A program made the position numbers and the translations under genes. A stretch of 64,000 bases of DNA, taken from contig NZ_CAMFHB010000030.1 in assembly GCF_945952055.1 (NCBI RefSeq), positions 1-64,000 of the forward strand, read 5' to 3'. Shown piece after piece: positions 18,526 through 26,976 of the stretch; positions within the stretch are counted from its first letter, which is position 1, and every line of letters begins with the position of its first letter. Source of the stretch: an uncultured Alsobacter sp. (GTDB lineage Bacteria > Pseudomonadota > Alphaproteobacteria > Rhizobiales > Beijerinckiaceae). Below the pieces are notes generated by a model, which saw only the letters and a list, made by a program, of their open reading frames with translations, was not told the origin of the DNA and did no database searches.

Positions 18526-19875
18526 ATGAGTATCTTTGGGGCCATGATCACGGCCGTGTCCGGATTGAGGGCACAGTCGTTCGCGATGGAGAACATCTCC
18601 GACAACATCGCGAACTCGCAGACGACCGGCTACAAGCGCGTCGATTCCAGTTTCGAAGACCTCGTCCCCGACTATCCGCTGCGCGTGCAGCAGGGCGGGT
18701 CGGTCGTCGCCTTCTCGCGGGGGACGAACACGCTCGCCGGCAACATCACCACGACCGGGGTGGGCACCAACGTCGCGCTGGGCGGGGAGGGCTTCTTCGT
18801 CGTCCGCGAGCGCACCAGCTTCGCCGGTGCGACGCCCACCTTCTCCGCCGGCAATCTCTACACGCGGCGCGGCGACTTCGAGCTCGACAAGAACGGCTAC
18901 CTCGTCAACGGGGCCGGCAACTATCTCGTCGGCTACACCGTCGATCCCGTGACCGACGCGGTGACCGGCGGCGCGCCCGACGTGATGCGCTTCACCAAGG
19001 ACCTGATCCCGGCGAACGCCACCACGAGCATCGAGTACCGGGCCAACATCCCGGCGTCTCCGATCACTGCCGCCACGACGACCACCGCGGGCAGCGAACT
19101 CATCGGCGCGTCCGGCGGTGCAACGGTGTCGGCCACCAACGAGCAATCCTTCCTGGACCACACCATCTCCGGCGGCAGCGTCACGCTCTACGATTCGCTC
19201 GGCAACCCAGTCACCGCGCAGTTGCGCTGGGGCAAGGTCAGCAACGCGGCCGCCGGGCCGCCGGCGACCAACGACACGTGGAACCTCTACTACATGAGCA
19301 ATTCCGCGGCGACCGGTGCCACGACGAAGTGGACCAATGCCGGCTCGACCTTCACGTTCGACAGCGCCGGCCAGCTCACGACCGCGATCCCCGTCTCGAT
19401 CAACTTCACGATCGACGGCACGGCGCTGGGCGCCATCGGCTTCAATCCCGGGACCGGCGGCCTGACGCAGTTCGCGGATGTGAGCGGCCAGTACAACCCC
19501 ACCAGCATCCGGCAGGACGGCTATTCGGCCGGCGTGCTGCAGGACCTGAAGATCTCGGACTCCGGCCGCATCCAGGCGGTCTACTCCAACGGCCAGACCC
19601 AGCCGGTGGCGCAGATCGCGGTGGCCCAGTTCAACGCCGCCAACATGCTCAAGCGCGGCGACGGCTCGACCTTCACGGAGACGCTGGAGTCGGGCTCTCC
19701 GCTGATCTCGCCCTCGGGCGGGGCCTTCCTGAGCGCCTCGGTGGAGGGGTCCAACACCGACATCGCCGAGGAATTCTCGAAGATGATCATCACGCAGCAG
19801 GCCTACTCGGCCAACACCCGCGTGGTGACCACGGCGCAGCAGATGTTGCAGGACGCGATCAACATCATCCGGTGA
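18526..19875 (+). CDS. flgE: Flagellar hook protein FlgE (second tandem copy)
   Basis: A 449-residue paralogue of the preceding gene with the same N-terminal axial motif (MSIFGAMITAVSGLRAQS, ISDNIANSQTTGYKR) and the same C-terminal EGSNTDIAEEFSKMI / QQAYSANTRV block. The central, surface-exposed domain differs clearly. The ATG at 18526 follows a good Shine-Dalgarno sequence and matches the start of copy 1. It has a separate sigma-54 promoter and is followed 35 bp later by flgK, so it probably heads the flgE2-flgK-flgL unit. Which copy builds the main hook cannot be told from sequence. Confidence 0.93.
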   Translation: MSIFGAMITAVSGLRAQSFAMENISDNIANSQTTGYKRVDSSFEDLVPDYPLRVQQGGSVVAFSRGTNTLAGNITTTGVGTNVALGGEGFFVVRERTSFAGATPTFSAGNLYTRRGDFELDKNGYLVNGAGNYLVGYTVDPVTDAVTGGAPDVMRFTKDLIPANATTSIEYRANIPASPITAATTTTAGSELIGASGGATVSATNEQSFLDHTISGGSVTLYDSLGNPVTAQLRWGKVSNAAAGPPATNDTWNLYYMSNSAATGATTKWTNAGSTFTFDSAGQLTTAIPVSINFTIDGTALGAIGFNPGTGGLTQFADVSGQYNPTSIRQDGYSAGVLQDLKISDSGRIQAVYSNGQTQPVAQIAVAQFNAANMLKRGDGSTFTETLESGSPLISPSGGAFLSASVEGSNTDIAEEFSKMIITQQAYSANTRVVTTAQQMLQDAINIIR

Positions 19876-19910
19876 CGGATTGAGGGGCCCCGAAGGGCCA
19901 TGGTGACGTC

Positions 19911-21749
19911 ATGAGTCTCTCCACCGCCCTGTCCAGCGCCCTGAGCGGCCTGCGCACGACGCAGACCCAGATGCAGGTCGTCTCGGGCAACGTCGCGAAC
20001 GTCGACACGCCCGGCTACAGCCGGCGGTCGGCGCAGCTCGTCGAGACGACCGGCAACGGCAACGTCAACGGCGTACGGGTCGCGGGCGTCCAGAGGGCTC
20101 TCGACGGCATCCTGCAGCGCGAGCTGCGCACCGAAACGTCGGGCTCCGGCTACACCGGGGTCCGCGCCACCTATACCGACCGCCTGCAGTCGCTGTTCGG
20201 GCAGCCCGGCGACGCCAGCTCGCTGCCGGGCGTGATGAGCGCGTTCACGACGGCGCTGCAGGATCTCGCGAACGACCCGGCCTCGAGCACCGCGCGGACC
20301 GCGGTGCTGAGCCGGGCCGCCACCTTCGCCAGCACGCTCAACAGCGTGTCCAACGGCATCCAGCAGCTGCGTGCCGACACCGAGACCGCCATCTCCGCCG
20401 ACGTGGCGCGGGCCAACGAGCTCCTCAAGACCATCTCCTCCCTCGACCAGAAGGTGGGGCTTTCGCAGGGGCAGGATCCCTCGCTCCTGGATCAGCGCGA
20501 CGCCCAGATCAACGAGCTCGCCAAGCTCATGGATCTCAACGTCACCACCAATGCCAACGGCACGGTCAACCTGTCGACCCAGGGCGGACTGCGGCTCTTC
20601 GACCCCACCGGCCCGGTGACGCTGGCCTTCGACGGGCGCGGGACCATGTCGGCCGGGTCGCTCTACAGCAGCGGGGCGAGCCGCGGCGTCGGCACCATCA
20701 CCGCGACGACCCCCGGTGGCACCACGGTCGACGCGCTGGCGCAGGGCCTCATCCGGTCCGGCGAGATCGCCGGCCTGCTCGAGCTGCGCGACAAGACGCT
20801 CGTCGATGCCCAGTCCCAGGTGGACGAGCTCGCGGCGGGCCTGGCCTCGGCCATGGGCAACAAGATCAATGCCGGCGCGGCGGCCACCGCCGGCGCGGCG
20901 ACCGGCTTCGACGTCGACACCACCGGCATCCAGCCGGGCAACGTGATGACCGTGAACGTCACGGTCGGCGGCGTGCCGAAGACCTACTCGTTCATCAACC
21001 TGGCCACCGGCGGCACGCTGCCGGCCAACGCGACGTCCAACCCCAACGACATCGAGGTCGCGGTCGATTTCTCCAACCCGGCGACCGCCGCGGCCGCCAT
21101 CGGCACCGCGCTCGGCTCCGCCTTCACCGTCTCAAACACCGGCAGCACGATCCGCATCCTGGACGACGGCGCGGCGGGGACCTCCGACGTCTCGGCGGCG
21201 TCGGCCAGCATCACGCTCACGGGCTCGCTGCAGAGCGGATCCCCGGAGTTCGCCCTCTTCGTCGACGGGGCGAACGGGCAGCCCTTCACGGGCTCCTTCG
21301 CCAACGGGTCGCAGAAGACCGGGCTCGCCGCGCGGCTCATCGTGAACCCCGCGGTCAAGCTCGATCCGAACCTCCTGGTGAAGTACGCGGCCACGACCCC
21401 GTCGGGCGACACCACGCGCCCCGCCTTGATGTTGGACCGGTTGACCAGCACGAAGTTCACGCTGGGCCTGTCGAACGGGTCGGGCGGCACCACCGCCTAC
21501 ACCGGCACGATGCTCGACTTTTCCAGCCGCGTGGTGGCCGCCCAGGGCGAGATCGCCGCAGGGGCCGCGCGCCTCGACGAGGGCCAGAAGGTGGTCCAGT
21601 CCTCGATCGAGAGCCGCTTCTCGGCCGCCAGCGGCGTCAGCATCGACCAGGAGCTGACCAACCTGGTGCAGATCCAGAACGCCTATTCCGCCAATGCCCG
21701 CATCATGAGCGCCGTCAAGGAGATGATGGATCTCCTGATGCGCATCTGA
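19911..21749 (+). CDS. flgK: Flagellar hook-associated protein 1, FlgK
   Basis: A 612-residue hook-filament junction protein. The N-terminus contains the axial motif VVSGNVANVDTPGYSRR and the FlgK-typical LQDLANDPAS / TAVLSRA segments. The C-terminus ends in the FlgK helix (ELTNLVQIQNAYSANARIMSAVKEMMD). It caps the hook and connects to FlgL. It sits directly between flgE2 and flgL, the usual order. Confidence 0.95.
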   Translation: MSLSTALSSALSGLRTTQTQMQVVSGNVANVDTPGYSRRSAQLVETTGNGNVNGVRVAGVQRALDGILQRELRTETSGSGYTGVRATYTDRLQSLFGQPGDASSLPGVMSAFTTALQDLANDPASSTARTAVLSRAATFASTLNSVSNGIQQLRADTETAISADVARANELLKTISSLDQKVGLSQGQDPSLLDQRDAQINELAKLMDLNVTTNANGTVNLSTQGGLRLFDPTGPVTLAFDGRGTMSAGSLYSSGASRGVGTITATTPGGTTVDALAQGLIRSGEIAGLLELRDKTLVDAQSQVDELAAGLASAMGNKINAGAAATAGAATGFDVDTTGIQPGNVMTVNVTVGGVPKTYSFINLATGGTLPANATSNPNDIEVAVDFSNPATAAAAIGTALGSAFTVSNTGSTIRILDDGAAGTSDVSAASASITLTGSLQSGSPEFALFVDGANGQPFTGSFANGSQKTGLAARLIVNPAVKLDPNLLVKYAATTPSGDTTRPALMLDRLTSTKFTLGLSNGSGGTTAYTGTMLDFSSRVVAAQGEIAAGAARLDEGQKVVQSSIESRFSAASGVSIDQELTNLVQIQNAYSANARIMSAVKEMMDLLMRI

Positions 21750-21763
21750 CGAGAGTGTGAGCC

Positions 21764-23158
21764 ATGACCGTGTCACCGATCTTCCTCGGCAGCTACTCGG
21801 TGGAGTCGTTGCGGGCCCGCACCAATGCGACGCAGTTCACCGACCTCAAGAGCACGATGACCGACCTGCAGCGCCAGCTCGCGACCGGCAAGCTGGCCGA
21901 CGACTGGGCCGGCATGGGCACCGAGCGCGTCACGTCGCTCGACATGAACGCGCGGGTCTCGATCCTGGATGGCTACGCGTCCAACATCACCGACGCGCAG
22001 ACGCGCCTGAAGCTGATGGACACCAGCCTGGCGCAGCTCGACAAGAACCGCTCGGCCGCGATCGGCGAGCTTTCGCTCGACAGCTACCAGCTGCGTTCGG
22101 GAGGCACGACCCAGGGCCAGATCCTCCTCACGGGTCGCTTCAACGAGATGATCGACCTGCTCAACCAGGACGTCGCTGGCCGTTACGTGTTCTCCGGGCG
22201 GGCGACCGACACGAAGCCGGTGGCCTCGGCCGACGTGATCCTGAACGGCTCCGGCTCGCAGATCGGCCTGAAGACGGCCATGGCCAACCAGCGCACGACG
22301 GATCTGGGCAGCGGGCTCGGCGGCCTCGCCGTGGGCGTGAGCGGCAACGTCGTCTCCATCACCAAGCCCGGCGCCGGCGGCATGACCGTGTCCGGCACGT
22401 CGAGCTTCGACTTCACCACCCAGCCGACCGAGGGACAGACCTTCACCGTCAAGGTCACCCTTCCCGACGGCACCTCGCAGGACGTGACCCTGGCGGCGTC
22501 GTCCAACCCCGGCGCGGGAACGAGCACGGGCGCGGCCTTCCAGATCGGCGCCACCTCCGCCCAGACCGCGACAAATTTCGGAGCGGCCATCACCACGGCG
22601 CTGACCAATGTCGCCAACACGTCGCTGTGGGCGGCCTCCGGCGTGAAGGCCGCGCAGGACTTCTTCAACGGCAACATCGCCAATTCCGTGCAGTGGTATC
22701 TGGGCGACAACTCCGCGACGCCGCGCCAGACCGCCCTGGTGCGCGCGTCGGACGGCGCACCGATCGCCAGCGGCGCGCAGGCCAACGAAGCGCCTTTCCG
22801 CAACCTCCTGGCCAGCTACGCGGTCATGGCGGCCGACAGCTTCCCGTCGTCCAACGCCAATTCGCCGGCCCGCTACGACGCGGTGAAATCGCGGCTGCAG
22901 ACGAACCTCGCGGAGACGCCCGGGGCGAGGGTCGCCGACGTCCAGACCGAACTCGCCCTGGCCTCCGTCGACATCAACACGGCCAAGGAGCGCAACGCCG
23001 CCACCAAGAGCGTGCTGCAGGACCACATCAGCGCCATCGAGGACGCGAGCCCCGAGCAGATCGCCGCCCAGCTCCTGAGCCTGCAGACGAGCCTGCAGGC
23101 GAGCTACCAGACGGCATCCATGGTGTCGAAGCTGTCGCTGGTGAACTACCTGAGCTGA
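21764..23158 (+). CDS. flgL: Flagellar hook-associated protein 3, FlgL (flagellin-domain protein)
   Basis: A 464-residue flagellin-superfamily protein. The N-terminal D0/D1 helices include LQRQLATGKLADDWAGMG and the C-terminus has a matching helix (AAQLLSLQTSLQASYQTASMVSKLSLVNYL). Length and position 14 bases after flgK support FlgL, the junction between FlgK and the filament. It belongs to the divergent alphaproteobacterial FlgL group. Confidence 0.9.
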   Translation: MTVSPIFLGSYSVESLRARTNATQFTDLKSTMTDLQRQLATGKLADDWAGMGTERVTSLDMNARVSILDGYASNITDAQTRLKLMDTSLAQLDKNRSAAIGELSLDSYQLRSGGTTQGQILLTGRFNEMIDLLNQDVAGRYVFSGRATDTKPVASADVILNGSGSQIGLKTAMANQRTTDLGSGLGGLAVGVSGNVVSITKPGAGGMTVSGTSSFDFTTQPTEGQTFTVKVTLPDGTSQDVTLAASSNPGAGTSTGAAFQIGATSAQTATNFGAAITTALTNVANTSLWAASGVKAAQDFFNGNIANSVQWYLGDNSATPRQTALVRASDGAPIASGAQANEAPFRNLLASYAVMAADSFPSSNANSPARYDAVKSRLQTNLAETPGARVADVQTELALASVDINTAKERNAATKSVLQDHISAIEDASPEQIAAQLLSLQTSLQASYQTASMVSKLSLVNYLS

Positions 23159-23684
23159 CGCGCAGCCGTACTCTTCGGCACGGCGTGCGAGATGGCTGCC
23201 GTCGGCGGGAGCGGGCAGCCAGGACTTTCATCGCGCGAAGGCAACACAGTGGTCCTGGCCGAATCCGGCACAGTGAAGGATGCCCGGGCGGTGCCTTCTT
23301 GGCATAGACGCAGAGCAGACTCGATCGTTGAGCGCGTTCTCCCTCCCCTGCAGGGGAGGGTGGCTCGCGCGAAGCGCGAGACGGGTGGGGGCGGCGGATA
23401 CGGATTTGGCACGACATCAGGGCCGGCCCCGGCTCTCTCGCCTCGTTCTTCGCCGCGGCCCCCACCCGTCAGCCGCTTCGCGGCTGCCACCCTCCCCTGC
23501 AGGGGAGGGAGAGCGCTCATCATTTAGGCTCGAGCGAGATGTGTAAATCGAGAAGGGCCGTGCCCGGGCTAGACGCGCGTTTCGGGAGGCGCCGGGTGCC
23601 GCTGGTCCTGGGGCGCTCAATCGGCGCAACGCCGTCTCTGTCGCGACGACGTCCCGACGGGCAGGCGGCGGAGCCTGTCTTCGC
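23159..23684. other. 526-bp gene-free region between flgL and flaF
   Basis: No coding region is convincing here; short open frames are arginine/proline-rich and overlap a repeat. The centre holds an inverted pair of palindromic repeats (listed separately). flgL and flaF are convergent, so no promoter is expected between them. No clear poly-T terminator is visible. Confidence 0.6.
23339..23514. repeat. Inverted pair of about 55-bp palindromic repeats (REP/BIME-like)
   Basis: Copy 1 (23339-23393) contains CTCCCTCCCCTGCAGGGGAG, then a CGCGAAGCGCG stem and ACGGGTGGGGGC. Copy 2 (23458-23514) is its reverse complement with minor changes in the second stem (AGCCGCTTCGCGGCT). The copies are separated by about 64 bp. 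This organisation is that of intergenic REP-type bacterial interspersed mosaic elements, and it lies between convergent genes. Confidence 0.8.
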
Positions 23685-24059
23685 TCAGGCCGCTTCGGCG
23701 CGGGCGCGCAGGCCGGCGGCGATCTCGCGGTTGATCGAGATGAGGATCGACGAGCGGCCCGGGACCGGGTCCTGCATCAGCTCGTGCGTCCGCTTGAAGA
23801 TGAAGATCGCGAGGTTGGCGATGTTCTGCTTGATCGGGCGGGGCAGAGGGTTGCTCTCCTCGACCACGGCCGACACCAGGATCGTCCAGATCTTGCGGTT
23901 CTGAAGGAGTGCCGTCTCGAACTCGTGCTTGCGGGCGTCCCAGTTCTCGTTGATCGCCTGCAGCTGCGCGGCGGACTTCATGAGGACGTGGGCTTCGAGT
24001 TCGCGCGGGGGCAGGCTCGCCTGGGAGACGGCGCCGTAGGCTTTAGCCGCGCTGTGCAT
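23685..24059 (-). CDS. flaF: Flagellar biosynthesis regulator FlaF
   Basis: A 124-residue alpha-helical protein with the FlaF pattern: SAAKAYGAVSQASLPPRELEA at the start, then LQNRKIWTILVSAVVEESNPLP and IKQNIANLAIFIFKRTHEL. In Caulobacter and rhizobia FlaF is needed for flagellin production and secretion and opposes FlbT. Its ATG overlaps the end of flbT by 17 bases, so the two are translated from one message. A divergent second FlaF-like gene lies at 30370-30864. Confidence 0.93.
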   Translation of the reverse strand: MHSAAKAYGAVSQASLPPRELEAHVLMKSAAQLQAINENWDARKHEFETALLQNRKIWTILVSAVVEESNPLPRPIKQNIANLAIFIFKRTHELMQDPVPGRSSILISINREIAAGLRARAEAA

Positions 24060-24435
24060 GAGACATCAACTCCGTTTCGTACTCGATGAGCTTACGCGCC
24101 ACCTTGAGGGCTTTGTACATCTGGCCCGTTAAAATGTGGTTGTTGATCTCGGCCACGATCGGAAGCGAGCTCGGCGCGGCTTGCGTAAACTTCGTGATCA
24201 AGTCGATGTAGCTTTGCTGATACTTTGCCATATCGTCGGCGATATACATCAATTGTATGGTAAAGTAGATCTTCTTGCCGATGGTGTCGGCAGCCTCTTC
24301 GGTGACGATGTCCTTTTCCCGGAGGATCGGGGCGCTGCCCTCGATGAAGAAACGCGTGCGGGTCTCGCCATTGCGCAGCACGACGTTCCCGATCAGGATC
24401 CGTTCGTTCGGCTTGAGCTCGACCTTGAGCGCCAT
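24043..24435 (-). CDS. flbT: Flagellar biosynthesis repressor FlbT
   Basis: A 130-residue protein beginning MALKVELKPNERILIGN, a family hallmark, with IEGSAPILREKDI following. FlbT binds the 5' leader of flagellin mRNA in Caulobacter and promotes its decay until hook assembly is complete; the same role is likely here. The ATG at 24435 is preferred over a GTG at 24444 because GGAG lies about 9 bases upstream. It is downstream of flagellin 1, separated by a terminator, and overlaps flaF. Confidence 0.93.
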   Translation of the reverse strand: MALKVELKPNERILIGNVVLRNGETRTRFFIEGSAPILREKDIVTEEAADTIGKKIYFTIQLMYIADDMAKYQQSYIDLITKFTQAAPSSLPIVAEINNHILTGQMYKALKVARKLIEYETELMSHAQRG

Positions 24436-24510
24436 TTCTACCACTCCGTGTTCAGACGCCGGAGTGTGCGCAGAAATCCTTAATGGCTCAATAAGCCTGG
24501 CTTCAGGCGG

Positions 24511-24543
24511 AAAAAGGGGGCCGAGCCTTCTGGCCCAGCCCCC
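24511..24543 (-). terminator. Rho-independent terminator of flagellin 1
   Basis: On the minus strand GGGGGCTGGGCC-AGAA-GGCTCGGCCCCC forms a 12-bp stem with two G-U wobbles, followed directly by TTTTT. It lies 29 bases past the flagellin 1 stop. Confidence 0.9.
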
Positions 24544-24571
24544 TGTTGTATCCGCTGAAACGGGCTCGTCG

Positions 24572-25417
24572 TCAGAAGAGACGAAGAACGGCCTGCTCGC
24601 GCTGCGAGGCGAGCGAGAGGGCGGTCTGGGCCAGCTGGGCGCGCGTGTTCAGCGAGACCAGGTTGGCGCCTTCCTCGTTGACGTCGGCGAGCGTGAGCTG
24701 GTCGGCGCCGGTCTTCAGCGTATTGATCATCGACGACGTGAAGTCCTGGCGGGTCTTCACGATGGCGCCGTTGGCACCCAGGGCGCTCGCCTCGCTGCGC
24801 AGGGTCGAGATGGCCTTGCTGACGTTGGTGAGCTGCGTCTGGATGGCGACGTCGCCGGTCGTGTCGGTGCCCGCGCCGTTCGTCCACGCACCGGCCGCAC
24901 CCGTCGCGACACCCAGCGCGGTCGCCGTGAGGGCGCCGGTAGCCAGGTTCTGGATCGACAGCGTGGCAGTGGTGGTGCTGGAGTCGAACTTCACATTGAG
25001 CTTGTCGCCGTTGAGAAGGTTCGTGCCGTTATAGCCCGAGTTCTTCATCAACTCGTCGACCTGTCCCAGGATCGTGTTGTACTGCTTCATCAGCGACGCG
25101 CGCGTGGACGAGTCGGTGGTGGCAGCCGCGGTGCTCGCGAGACCCTGGGCGGTCTGCAGGAGCTTGGTCATGCCGTCGACGCCGGCCGAGGCCGCGTCGA
25201 TCGTCTTCACCGCGCTGCCCATCGCGTCCTGAAGGCCGGAAAGGTCGTTCGCGCGATCGTTGAGGCTCGCCGCCGTGAAGAAGTTCAGCGGGTTGTCGAT
25301 CGCGGTGTTGACCTTCTTGCCGGTCGCAAGACGGGTCTGAGCAGTCTGAGCGGCGCTGGTGGCCTGCTGGATCGACTGGAGTGCGTCGCGAATGCCAGAC
25401 GAAAGAGTGATGGCCAT
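24572..25417 (-). CDS. Flagellin (copy 1)
   Basis: A 281-residue flagellin with conserved D0/D1 ends. The N-terminus MAITLSSGIRDALQSI is followed by TRLATGKKVNTAIDNPLNFF; the C-terminus is VNEEGANLVSLNTRAQLAQTALSLASQREQAVLRLF. The short serine/threonine-rich centre is typical of small alphaproteobacterial flagellins and could carry O-linked sugars. It is exported through the flagellar type III system and forms the filament. It has its own terminator, and another terminator lies upstream, so it is probably monocistronic. Confidence 0.95.
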   Translation of the reverse strand: MAITLSSGIRDALQSIQQATSAAQTAQTRLATGKKVNTAIDNPLNFFTAASLNDRANDLSGLQDAMGSAVKTIDAASAGVDGMTKLLQTAQGLASTAAATTDSSTRASLMKQYNTILGQVDELMKNSGYNGTNLLNGDKLNVKFDSSTTTATLSIQNLATGALTATALGVATGAAGAWTNGAGTDTTGDVAIQTQLTNVSKAISTLRSEASALGANGAIVKTRQDFTSSMINTLKTGADQLTLADVNEEGANLVSLNTRAQLAQTALSLASQREQAVLRLF

Positions 25418-25603
25418 GATCTTGGTCCTTCTGGGCTTAAACTGAGCGTTCTTGCTCGCAACCAGAAGTGTATCTTGCCGCCTTAATCAATTATGAATAG
25501 CAGAAACGGGTCGTTAACTTGGTCTATACTTGTAAAATACTTTCGTTCGATTCTTTGCGATTGGCTTCAGGCTTCGCTAACCACGATCGTGGGCGGACAC
25601 GGC
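25418..25603 (-). promoter_or_regulatory. Leader and promoter region of flagellin 1
   Basis: This AT-rich stretch between the upstream terminator and the flagellin ATG must carry its promoter and the probable FlbT-responsive leader. It contains a GTTAAC element (one half of a CtrA-type box: TTAA with a degraded second half 7 bases on). I see no -24/-12 sigma-54 element, so the promoter type is unresolved. Confidence 0.4.
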
Positions 25604-25628
25604 AAAACGCCCGCTGAGGAGCGGGCGT
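25604..25628 (-). terminator. Rho-independent terminator after the glycosyltransferase genes
   Basis: On the minus strand ACGCCCGCT-CCTC-AGCGGGCGT forms a perfect 9-bp stem and runs into TTT. It lies about 50 bases after the stop of the GT2 gene and separates it from flagellin 1. Confidence 0.85.
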
Positions 25629-25679
25629 AAGTGTCTCTCGGATTTGCGGTTTTCCAGGTGGCCGGTCGCCGGCCCGGCG

Positions 25680-26945
25680 TCAGAGCGGCGCTTCGAAGCG
25701 GCGCATCATGGCCGCGAGGTCGAGCGCCATGTCCCCCTCGCGCAGCGGGCGAAGGGGGACGTCATTGAACGTCACGTAGCCCCTGACGCCGCCGGTTGTG
25801 TGCTTCTCGAAGTCGGAATCCGTCTCGCACAGGAGCTTGATGCCGGCGGGCACGTTGATCACCTCCCGCATCATGGCGAAGACCTTTTCGCAGGCGACAA
25901 TCTCCGCCACGTGGGCGCGCTCGTACTCCAGGACGATCGCCTCCATCGCGGCCAGCCCCGACAGCTCCGCCTGGATGTCGCGCCCGATGGCCTGGACATT
26001 GTAGGCCAGCAGGCGTCGGTTGAGGTGCCAGGCCACGAGCCAGTTGCGAGCTCCCGTGTGCAGCCGCAGCGCCACCGACATGCGGGTGTTCGTGAAGCCC
26101 TGGATGCGCTGCAGCAGGGAGGGCAGGTCCGGGTAGGTCGGCTGGCCATCGGTCCGGCAGAAGGACGCCAGGTACTCGACGCCGCCGCGGTACTCGTCCC
26201 AGCCGTAGAGCGTCTCGGCGTTGCCGACGTGGCTGTCGCGCGAGATCGCGGTGACGATCATGAAGGGCTCGTGCGAGAACACGACCGTCGTGCGGGCCAG
26301 GAGGTGCGCCAGCAGCGTGAAGTAGTGGTAGCTGACCGAGCAGTAGGTGGAGAACGTCTCGGGCACCAGGTCGGCGCGGACGATGAAGATCTCCGGGAAG
26401 GCGTGGTGCTTGAGGAGGAAGTCCAGGCAGGCCGCGTGGTCGCCCGGCTCGAAGCGCTCTTCCTTGTCGGCCGTCCAGGCCGCCCCCATGATCTTGCTGC
26501 TCTTGGTCTCGTCGAGCAGGAACCAGGGCGCGTAGATGGCGCCGATGGAGGGATCGGCCTCCAGGCGGTCCACGTACTTGTCGATCATCTCCGGGATCAG
26601 CAGGTCGTCGTCGGCCAGATAGACGAGGTACTTGCCGCGGCCGCCGCGGAAGGCGCTCAGGAAGTTCGGCCGGAAGCCCCGGTTCTCCTTGTGGCGAACG
26701 TGGCGGATGCGCGGGTCCGTGGACATCCAGTCGGCCACCACCTCGGCCGTCCCGTCGGGCGAGGCGTTGTCGAACACCACGAATTCCATCGGGTGCTTGG
26801 CCTCGGCGAAGGCCTTGAGGTGGAAGCGGAAGGAGCGTTCCAACCGCATCGCCCGCTTGTAGCTGGGGATGACCACGGACAGGAGCGGCGCCGGGCCTTC
26901 GCTCACGGGGACGGCGCTTGCGACCGACGGCTGCGCTGTGAGCAT
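25680..26945 (-). CDS. Glycosyltransferase family 2 protein
   Basis: A 421-residue cytoplasmic GT-A enzyme. It has the GT2 start SVVIPSYKRAMRLERS, the nucleotide-sugar motif VVFDNASPDGT and the metal-binding LADDDLL (DDD in place of DxD). The C-terminal 200 residues are helical and unassigned. The gene lies between two flagellin genes and 31 bases downstream of a second glycosyltransferase, so flagellin glycosylation is a reasonable inference. The donor sugar is unknown. Confidence 0.88.
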   Translation of the reverse strand: MLTAQPSVASAVPVSEGPAPLLSVVIPSYKRAMRLERSFRFHLKAFAEAKHPMEFVVFDNASPDGTAEVVADWMSTDPRIRHVRHKENRGFRPNFLSAFRGGRGKYLVYLADDDLLIPEMIDKYVDRLEADPSIGAIYAPWFLLDETKSSKIMGAAWTADKEERFEPGDHAACLDFLLKHHAFPEIFIVRADLVPETFSTYCSVSYHYFTLLAHLLARTTVVFSHEPFMIVTAISRDSHVGNAETLYGWDEYRGGVEYLASFCRTDGQPTYPDLPSLLQRIQGFTNTRMSVALRLHTGARNWLVAWHLNRRLLAYNVQAIGRDIQAELSGLAAMEAIVLEYERAHVAEIVACEKVFAMMREVINVPAGIKLLCETDSDFEKHTTGGVRGYVTFNDVPLRPLREGDMALDLAAMMRRFEAPL

Positions 26946-26976
26946 GGTGTTCGTCCCCGTGGGTGCGGCGTCGCCG

